Assembly (NCBI GenBank): GCA_965205725.1
Contig: OZ242189.1
Span: 2,170,001-2,234,000, forward strand
Reading direction: 5' to 3'
Source of the DNA: G965205725 sp965205725
GTDB taxonomy: Bacteria > Pseudomonadota > Gammaproteobacteria > Pseudomonadales > Halieaceae
Length of the DNA stretch: 64,000 nt
The notes under the pieces were generated by a model, which made no database searches, was not told the DNA's origin, and was given only the letters and a program-made list of their open reading frames with translations. The translations under genes and the position numbers were made by a program. Shown here piece by piece: positions 58,621 to 64,000 of the stretch (within the stretch, counting starts at the first letter, position 1; each line of letters begins with the position of its first letter).

Positions 58621-59322
58621 TCACCATTTCAGCGTAGACTTAATGAACGGTATAGACACGCGCCGCTGATGCACCAGGGAAGCCCGGTCGAGCTCATCGA
58701 GGGTATTCATCAACGCCACCATGGAGCGGCCCGCACGGCTCATAATGTAACTGGCGGCTTCCTTCGATAGTTCAAGCCCTCTTCGGTCGGCCCGAAACCG
58801 GAGAATTGCCAATTTTTCGGTTTCGTCTGCCTGGGGTAACTGGAACACCAGGCCCCAGGCCAGGCGCGAGGCCAGGTCCGGCAGCTCCACACCCAGGTGG
58901 CGCGGCGCCTGCCCAGCGCTGAAAACCAGGCGCGATGAAGTCTCAAGTACCCGGTTGCACAAATGAAACAGGGTTTGCTCCCACACTTGATGCCCGACGA
59001 TTGCATCCAGGTTATCCAGGCAAATCAACGGCCTGTTTTCCACACCGTCCAGAAGTTCCCGTGGCGGGATATCGAGCAAATCCTGTAGTGGCAAATACAG
59101 GGCCGCGCCGACCTCCGCGAGTTGGCAAACGCCCTGCAACAAATGACTGCGACCACTATATTCGGAACCGTGCAAATAGATAAAGCGCTCGCCACCCGCC
59201 GACACAGAGCTCTGCAATGCCTCTGCGACGACCATCAGGTCGCGGTAAAACAGGAAGTTGTCCAGCGTGGCATCATCGCGCAGCGCAATGCCCAGAGGTA
59301 ACTGCCGCGCTGGCTCAGTCAT
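58621..59322 (-). CDS. hda: DnaA regulatory inactivator Hda
   Basis: This 233-residue AAA+ protein related to DnaA domain III has an N-terminal clamp-binding motif, QLPLGIAL, and a P-loop-like GSEYSGRSHLLQGVC. The Walker-B-like PLICLDNLDAIVG and the C-terminal SRAGRSMVALMNTLDELDRASL also match Hda. Hda with the sliding clamp triggers ATP hydrolysis on DnaA and blocks re-initiation. The ATG at 59322 was chosen since the preceding 55 codons overlap the upstream permease gene in the wrong composition. It overlaps the end of that gene by 8 bp. Confidence 0.92.
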   Translation of the reverse strand: MTEPARQLPLGIALRDDATLDNFLFYRDLMVVAEALQSSVSAGGERFIYLHGSEYSGRSHLLQGVCQLAEVGAALYLPLQDLLDIPPRELLDGVENRPLICLDNLDAIVGHQVWEQTLFHLCNRVLETSSRLVFSAGQAPRHLGVELPDLASRLAWGLVFQLPQADETEKLAILRFRADRRGLELSKEAASYIMSRAGRSMVALMNTLDELDRASLVHQRRVSIPFIKSTLKW

Positions 59323-60412
59323 CCCTCTCCTCCGTATAAAAATCACTATCTTTGTAGTACCGGTGAACATGCCGGAGCAACACCATGATGATTGCACCCG
59401 CTGGCAGCGCCAGCAAAATGCCAACAAAACCCGCCAACTGTCCACCGGCGAGCACCGCAAAGATGACCGCCACCGGGTGCAAACCAATTCTGTCGCCCAC
59501 CAGCCTGGGAGTCAGCACATAGCCCTCAAGCATCTGTCCAATAACAAACACCAGGGCTATCCACGGCAAAATACTCCAGTCCTGAAACTGAGCCAAACCC
59601 GCCACTGAGGCTGCAACAATACCCACCAACACCCCCATATAAGGCACTATGCTGGCCAGCCCTGCGAGCACACCGATCAAAAAAGCCAGCTCTAAACCGA
59701 CACACCAGAGCCCGAGGGCATAGACCCCACCCAGACCCAGCATGACCAAAAACTGGCCGCGCAGAAATGCCCCAACCACCTCATCGCATTCCCGCGACAA
59801 CTCGATGGCCGATTGTTGCCATACCACAGGTAATAATCTGAACAAACGCGGCATCAGCTCATCCCAATCCCGAAGCAAATAAAATGCCACCACAGGAATC
59901 AACACCAAATTGCCCAGAGAAACGAGAAAATTGAGCCCGGAGGCAGTGACGTAAGCACCCGTACTCGCCACCAGCTTGCCAACCGACTGCCAGTTTGCAG
60001 CCAGTTTTTGCCCGACACTCAGTTCAGGCAAGGCGTGAGTCGGCAACCCCAAAGACTGCTGCAACCAAGGCAAAACCGTTAGGGAAAACCAATTGAATAG
60101 AGCGGGCAGTTTACCCACCAAAAGGTCCAATTGCTGAGCCAACAGCGGCAGGGTAACCAGTAAGGTGACCAGCAGAAACAAGCCGATAATAAAGAACACG
60201 GCTGCCGCCGCCAAACCTCTGCCCAGGCCCAGTTGCTCAAGCCGGTCCGTGAGTGGGTCACCCAGGTAGGCAATGAGCGCGCCAACAACAAATGGCGAGA
60301 GTATGGGTTGAAGCTGGTAGATCAGCAGCAGGATAAAGACCAATACTGCCGCAGCAACCAGCCACCGCCGATGTTCTGCGGTATCCAGAGAAGTCCCTTG
60401 CCCGTCGCTCAT
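59315..60412 (-). CDS. AI-2E/PerM family transporter
   Basis: This 365-residue membrane protein has the family blocks LLIYQLQPILSPFVVGALIAYLGDPLTDRLEQL near the start and IVPYMGVLVGIVAASVAGL, LEGYVLTPRLVGDRIGLHPVAVIFAVLAGGQLAGFVGILLALPAGA near the end. It has seven to eight spans. Members export small molecules or ions; the role next to hda and purM is unknown. ATG 60412 overlaps the DUF2066 stop (ATGA). Confidence 0.9.
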   Translation of the reverse strand: MSDGQGTSLDTAEHRRWLVAAAVLVFILLLIYQLQPILSPFVVGALIAYLGDPLTDRLEQLGLGRGLAAAAVFFIIGLFLLVTLLVTLPLLAQQLDLLVGKLPALFNWFSLTVLPWLQQSLGLPTHALPELSVGQKLAANWQSVGKLVASTGAYVTASGLNFLVSLGNLVLIPVVAFYLLRDWDELMPRLFRLLPVVWQQSAIELSRECDEVVGAFLRGQFLVMLGLGGVYALGLWCVGLELAFLIGVLAGLASIVPYMGVLVGIVAASVAGLAQFQDWSILPWIALVFVIGQMLEGYVLTPRLVGDRIGLHPVAVIFAVLAGGQLAGFVGILLALPAGAIIMVLLRHVHRYYKDSDFYTEERDD

Positions 60413-61482
60413 GGTAACCACCGATAAACTAAATTAGCCTGCGCCGCCAGTGGCTGTAATGTCTCAAATTTCGACTGCACGCGCATTTTCCCGGCTTGAT
60501 CCAAAATCTGCTGTAACTGCAATTCACCGACGGGTGCGAAAACACGAAAAACTCCCGAGCCAGCCGCCAGGAATTCCAGACGTGCCGATTCAACCAGTTC
60601 CAGGCCCTGTAGATGATTCAGCGCGCGTCGGTAGTCCCGGTATTGATTGAGCCCGTCTACACGCACTAACAACCCTCCGTGACTGGCGCCAGTGGGTCGC
60701 ACCGCGTAACGGGCCGCCATTGCTCCAATCGCCAAATCAGCCCCTGCCGCCGCCACTTCATCCGCGTTGGCGCCATACATACTGGTGCTAATGTCCGCCT
60801 CATCCGAGACGTACAGCCAGTCTCCCAACCAGCGCCCCTGGGCGTCACTTGTCAACCGAGCGACCAAAATGTGCTGCTGTTGATAGCGCCGGGAGGCAAG
60901 TAATACCGGTAAACGCTGCAACTCCCAGAGGTCATGGACTTCCACCGCTAGTCGGTCTTGCAGGTCATACAGCGGGACATTTAACGGTACAGCACGCTCA
61001 GTGAACGCCTCTCTGAGGCTGGCGATGATCGTCGGAACAGACTCATCCAGGCCATAGCGTCGCCCCTCCCCTGCATCGACAACGATCCAGACTAATACCG
61101 ATGGTCTCTGCCCCGCCCACAGGGGCAATCGGGCATCGGTCAGAATTTTCATAACTGAGTCTTGATCATACTGAATAAGGACTCTGAGACGGCCGTTGTC
61201 AGCGCGTCGGTATTGATATTGCTGTAGATAATTCTTGCTGTCGCTCAGTGCCTTTCGAATATCCTTATGGGCGAGAACTTCATCACTACCTGACAGTTTG
61301 ACCAGCACCCTGGCCAGGCCATTGCGTGTGGCGGCACCCAGCTCACGAACCCCATGATCGGCGACCTCAAGTTCAGCCCGATAAAGCTCACTCGTATTCT
61401 GCCCGAGGGCGGTCGCAGCCAGATTTACCTGAACCAGCATGGCAATCAGTAATGTAAGAAGTAAACGCATAGGGTGCGTCAT
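60409..61482 (-). CDS. DUF2066 periplasmic protein
   Basis: This 357-residue protein has a signal peptide (LLLTLLIAMLVQVNLAATALG) and the DUF2066 domain: LYRAELEVADHGVRELGAATRNGLARVLVKLSGSDEVLAH, YQYRRADNGRLRVLIQYD, and VLVWIVVDAGEGRRY. Function unknown, but the position divergent from purM and before the perM-like and hda genes is common in gammaproteobacteria. Two ATGs (61482 and 61470) are possible starts. Confidence 0.85.
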   Translation of the reverse strand: MTHPMRLLLTLLIAMLVQVNLAATALGQNTSELYRAELEVADHGVRELGAATRNGLARVLVKLSGSDEVLAHKDIRKALSDSKNYLQQYQYRRADNGRLRVLIQYDQDSVMKILTDARLPLWAGQRPSVLVWIVVDAGEGRRYGLDESVPTIIASLREAFTERAVPLNVPLYDLQDRLAVEVHDLWELQRLPVLLASRRYQQQHILVARLTSDAQGRWLGDWLYVSDEADISTSMYGANADEVAAAGADLAIGAMAARYAVRPTGASHGGLLVRVDGLNQYRDYRRALNHLQGLELVESARLEFLAAGSGVFRVFAPVGELQLQQILDQAGKMRVQSKFETLQPLAAQANLVYRWLP

Positions 61483-61531
61483 TCTACCAGTCAGGCTAGA
61501 ATAGCGCCTCACCAATACAGCCGGGTTTATC
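61483..61531. promoter_or_regulatory. Short divergent promoter region of purM and the DUF2066 gene
   Basis: Only 49 bp separate the two starts. A TAGAAT at about 61497-61502 could be the -10 of purM, with the -35 inside the DUF2066 leader. No PurR-like palindrome was seen. Confidence 0.35.
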
Positions 61532-62575
61532 ATGGCCGCCGACCCCCCCCAATCCCTCTCCTATAAAGATGCTGGCGTAAATATTGATGCCGGCAACCAC
61601 CTTGTTGAGCGCATAAAAGGCACCGCCAAACGCACTCGCCGTCCGGAGGTTATAGGTGGGCTGGGCGGATTTGGCGCGCTGTGTGAACTTCCCGGTAACT
61701 ATAAAGAGCCTGTATTGGTATCGGGCACGGATGGTGTAGGGACTAAACTGCGTTTGGCCATGGACCTGGGCGTGCACAACACCATCGGCATTGACCTGGT
61801 TGCCATGTGCGTCAACGACCTGGTGGTCACTGGTGCCGAACCCCTGTTCTTTCTTGATTATTACGCCACTGGCGCGCTGGCTGTAGATACTGCTACAGCC
61901 GTTGTAGATGGCATTGGCGAGGGCTGCGTTCGCGCTGGCTGCGCATTGGTCGGCGGTGAAACTGCGGAAATGCCTGGCATGTACAACGGTGAAGACTACG
62001 ACCTGGCAGGCTTCTGCGTGGGCGTGGTTGAAAAATCCAAAGTCATCGACGGCAATACAGTTCGCAGCGGTGACACACTGATTGCGCTGGCTTCTTCCGG
62101 CCCTCATTCAAATGGCTATTCACTGATTCGAAAAATTATTGATGTCAGTGGCGCGAGGTTACAACAAGAATTTGCAGAAGGCACTCTGGGGGAAGCGCTG
62201 CTGGAACCTACGCGAATTTATGTGAAGCCCCTGTTGGCGTTGCAAAAGTCAGTACAACTCAAGGCGCTGTCTCATATTACCGGCGGTGGCTTACTGGACA
62301 ATATTCCTCGGGTTCTGCCAGATAACTGCTGCGCAGAAATTGACAGTAGTAGCTGGGACAGGCCAGAAATATTCAACTGGCTACAGCAACAAGGCAACGT
62401 GGACGAGCGAGAGATGCAGCGTGCTTTTAACTGCGGTGTTGGCATGGTTCTCTGCGTCGCTTCGGATGATGCTGAAAAGGCACTCAATCTGCTGAAAAAC
62501 CAGGGTGAGGCAGCCTGGGTTATCGGCAAAATCCGCGACCTTGCCCATGGAGAAGCACAAGTCGTCCTGGGATGA
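61532..62575 (+). CDS. purM: Phosphoribosylformylglycinamidine cyclo-ligase
   Basis: This 347-residue enzyme has the full PurM pattern: SLSYKDAGVNIDAGNHLVERIK, VSGTDGVGTKLRLAMD, GAEPLFFLDYYATG, ALVGGETAEMPGMY and ITGGGLLDNIPRVLP. It catalyses step five of purine synthesis, ATP-dependent ring closure to aminoimidazole ribotide. Its ATGA overlap with purN makes them one operon. Confidence 0.98.
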   Translation: MAADPPQSLSYKDAGVNIDAGNHLVERIKGTAKRTRRPEVIGGLGGFGALCELPGNYKEPVLVSGTDGVGTKLRLAMDLGVHNTIGIDLVAMCVNDLVVTGAEPLFFLDYYATGALAVDTATAVVDGIGEGCVRAGCALVGGETAEMPGMYNGEDYDLAGFCVGVVEKSKVIDGNTVRSGDTLIALASSGPHSNGYSLIRKIIDVSGARLQQEFAEGTLGEALLEPTRIYVKPLLALQKSVQLKALSHITGGGLLDNIPRVLPDNCCAEIDSSSWDRPEIFNWLQQQGNVDEREMQRAFNCGVGMVLCVASDDAEKALNLLKNQGEAAWVIGKIRDLAHGEAQVVLG

Positions 62576-63207
62576 AACTCGCTATTCTAATCTCTGGCAA
62601 CGGCTCCAACCTGCAAGCCTTCATTGATGCCGTAGCTCACGGCAAACTGGACGCCGATATTGCCGTGGTGCTCAGCAACAAAGCCGACGCCTGCGGCCTA
62701 CAGCGTGCTGAAGAAGCTGGCATTCCCACCCTCCACATAGATCACCGTGACTTCGATTCCCGGGAGAGCTTTGATACGGCGATGGTCGATTCACTCGATG
62801 AATATGCCGTGGACCTGGTTGTACTTGCCGGTTTTATGCGCATTCTGTCGCTGGTGTTTATTGAGGCTTACCAGGGACGATTATTGAATATTCACCCGTC
62901 TCTATTGCCTAAATATCCAGGGTTGCACACCCATCAGCGCGCTATCGACGCGGGCGACAGCCACGGCGGTGCAACGGTGCATTTTGTGACTGAAGAACTG
63001 GACGGCGGCCCACCTGTTATTCAAGCCAGGGTACCCATAGTTGAGGGCGACAATGCTGGCTCTTTGGCTGCACGAGTCCTGGAACAGGAGCACAGAATAT
63101 ACCCACAGGCAGCCCACTGGTTTTGTCAGGGGCGCTTGAAACTGGAGGGCAATCGGGCCTTGTTAGACGACACACCTGTCGATTTTTCGAGCCACAACCA
63201 TCGCTAG
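62572..63207 (+). CDS. purN: Phosphoribosylglycinamide formyltransferase
   Basis: This 211-residue enzyme starts LAILISGNGSNLQAFIDA and has LAGFMRILS, the catalytic NIHPSLLPKYPGLHTHQRAIDAGDSHGGATVHFV with Asn, His and Asp, and DGGPPVIQARVPI. It transfers a formyl group from 10-formyl-THF to GAR, step three of purine synthesis. The start ATG overlaps the purM stop. It is convergent with dcd across a tandem repeat. Confidence 0.98.
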   Translation: MKLAILISGNGSNLQAFIDAVAHGKLDADIAVVLSNKADACGLQRAEEAGIPTLHIDHRDFDSRESFDTAMVDSLDEYAVDLVVLAGFMRILSLVFIEAYQGRLLNIHPSLLPKYPGLHTHQRAIDAGDSHGGATVHFVTEELDGGPPVIQARVPIVEGDNAGSLAARVLEQEHRIYPQAAHWFCQGRLKLEGNRALLDDTPVDFSSHNHR

Positions 63208-63216
63208 GCGCCTGTC

Positions 63217-63296
63217 GGCTTTAGGCTCCTTTCACTCAGGCTTTAGGCTCCTTTCATTCAGCACTCAGGCTTTAGGCTCCTTTCATTCAGCACTCA
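63217..63296. repeat. Short tandem repeats between purN and dcd
   Basis: A 22-bp unit (63217-63238) is followed by two 29-bp units (63239-63267 and 63268-63296) beginning GGCTTTAGGCTCC, then a partial unit inside the dcd end. The dcd stop codon (63294-63296) lies in the last unit. Confidence 0.9.
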
Positions 63297-63860
63297 GGCT
63301 TTAGGCAATGTCACTCCGGTCTGCCCCTGATACTTACCACTGCGGTCCGCGTAGCTGGTTTCGCATACTTCGTCAGATTCGAAGAACAGCATTTGTGCCA
63401 CGCCCTCATTGGCATATATCTTCGCGGGCAGATTAGTGGTGTTGGAAAATTCCAGTGTTACATGCCCCTCCCACTCTGGCTCCAGGGGCGTGACGTTGAC
63501 GATGATGCCGCAGCGTGCGTAGGTAGATTTACCGAGACAAATCGTTAGCACATTGCGGGGAACACGGAAGTACTCCACTGTCGATGCCAAAGCGAAAGAG
63601 TTCGGCGGGATGACGCAGCAGTCGCCCTGTATATCTACAAAGCTGTTCTCATCGAAAGCCTTGGGATCAACCGTAGCTGAGTGAATGTTGGTAAATACTT
63701 TAAAATACTGGGAGCAGCGCACATCATAGCCATAGCTTGAGGTGCCAAATGAGATCACCCGCTCCTCACCAACATAGCGCACTTGTCCAGGTTCGAAAGG
63801 CTCAATCATTGCCTGCCGCTCTGCCATGCGGCGAATCCATTTGTCTGCCTTGATACTCAT
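63294..63860 (-). CDS. dcd: dCTP deaminase
   Basis: This 188-residue enzyme has MSIKADKWIRRMAE, FGTSSYGYDVRCSQYFKVF, PPNSFALASTVEYFRVPRNVLTICLGKSTYARCGIIVNVTPLEPEWEGHVTLEFSNTTNLPAKIYANEGVAQMLFF and ends in a YQGQTGVTLPKA tail. It deaminates dCTP to dUTP for thymidylate synthesis. It is followed upstream on the minus strand by the apbC/mrp gene, an arrangement usual in related bacteria. Confidence 0.97.
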   Translation of the reverse strand: MSIKADKWIRRMAERQAMIEPFEPGQVRYVGEERVISFGTSSYGYDVRCSQYFKVFTNIHSATVDPKAFDENSFVDIQGDCCVIPPNSFALASTVEYFRVPRNVLTICLGKSTYARCGIIVNVTPLEPEWEGHVTLEFSNTTNLPAKIYANEGVAQMLFFESDEVCETSYADRSGKYQGQTGVTLPKA

Positions 63861-63872
63861 TGATAATTCCTG

Positions 63873-64000
63873 TCAGTCATTACTGATCACTATCTCTGGT
63901 CCACCGCGACTTGCCTCGCCAGCCAGACTATCCATCACGCTGCGGGCAACTTGCAGGTAAACGCCTGCAATTTCCGATTGCGGTTCTGCTACAACCGTGG
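63873..64000 (-). CDS. C-terminal end of an ApbC/Mrp-family iron-sulfur carrier (partial)
   Basis: The last 42 residues are visible: TVVAEPQSEIAGVYLQVARS then VMDSLAGEA, ending VISND and a TGA at 63873. This matches the end of Mrp/ApbC P-loop ATPases (E. coli Mrp has TVISRPESEFTAIYRQLADR). Synteny with dcd supports it. The rest lies beyond the window edge. Confidence 0.65.
   Translation of the reverse strand, partial: TVVAEPQSEIAGVYLQVARSVMDSLAGEASRGGPEIVISND

Overview
The window reads as chromosomal DNA of a marine-type gammaproteobacterium (Cellvibrionales/Halieaceae-like; this is an inference from gene content, not a taxonomic assignment). The right end holds the conserved gammaproteobacterial block purM-purN divergent from a DUF2066 gene, an AI-2E/PerM permease and hda, followed by dcd and the end of an apbC/mrp gene. 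The rest is accessory: two TonB-dependent receptors, two catabolic-looking gene clusters and a long surface-polysaccharide region. No rRNA, tRNA or CRISPR array was seen.

Region 1-5967: a minus-strand operon (phytoene-desaturase-like FAD oxidoreductase, nitrilase-superfamily hydrolase, 88-residue membrane peptide, TPP-dependent enzyme cut by the window edge) faces a FadR-type GntR regulator and a DUF819 permease across an intergenic segment with two perfect inverted repeats. It looks like an inducible catabolic unit for an unknown C-N compound. Region 5968-9430: three short elements and repeats, then a TonB-dependent receptor with a clear terminator.

Region 9432-22897: a minus-strand group (TIGR04076 protein, luciferase-like flavoprotein, NRAMP-fold permease without the usual metal motifs, secreted protein, reductive-dehalogenase-like Fe-S/cobalamin protein) faces a plus-strand run starting with a MarR regulator: PrnB-like protein (IDO/TDO superfamily), kynureninase-like PLP enzyme, aromatic amino acid permease, APC permease, TPR-sulfotransferase and a glutamine-synthetase-like ligase. 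A tandem array of seven 21-bp units sits exactly at the start of the dehalogenase-like gene. This is the most interesting system in the window: it looks like uptake and heme/PLP-dependent processing of an indole amino acid, possibly a halogenated one. A second TonB receptor (23353-25713) follows, with a MITE-like element at its 5' side that is homologous to the one upstream of the first receptor.

Region 25781-27823: an atypical PTPS/QueD-family protein, an SDR and a YhhQ-type queuosine-precursor transporter. Region 28007-54989: an extracellular polysaccharide locus with GT2 and GT-C glycosyltransferases, a flippase-like protein, an FAD enzyme, an LTA-synthase-like and an arylsulfatase-like enzyme, sulfotransferases (one broken), an SGNH/MBOAT O-acylation pair and a Wzm/Wzt-type ABC exporter. 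Several genes overlap by 1-16 bp, so they are probably co-transcribed. Region 54989-57145: a YbdL/YafV-type glutamine transaminase plus omega-amidase pair. Region 57155-64000: OmpA-family protein, DksA-like zinc finger protein, hda, perM-like, DUF2066, purM, purN, dcd, apbC (partial).

A recurring feature across the window is perfect or near-perfect short tandem duplication (11, 13, 15, 20, 21 and 29 bp units), several at gene starts or ends.
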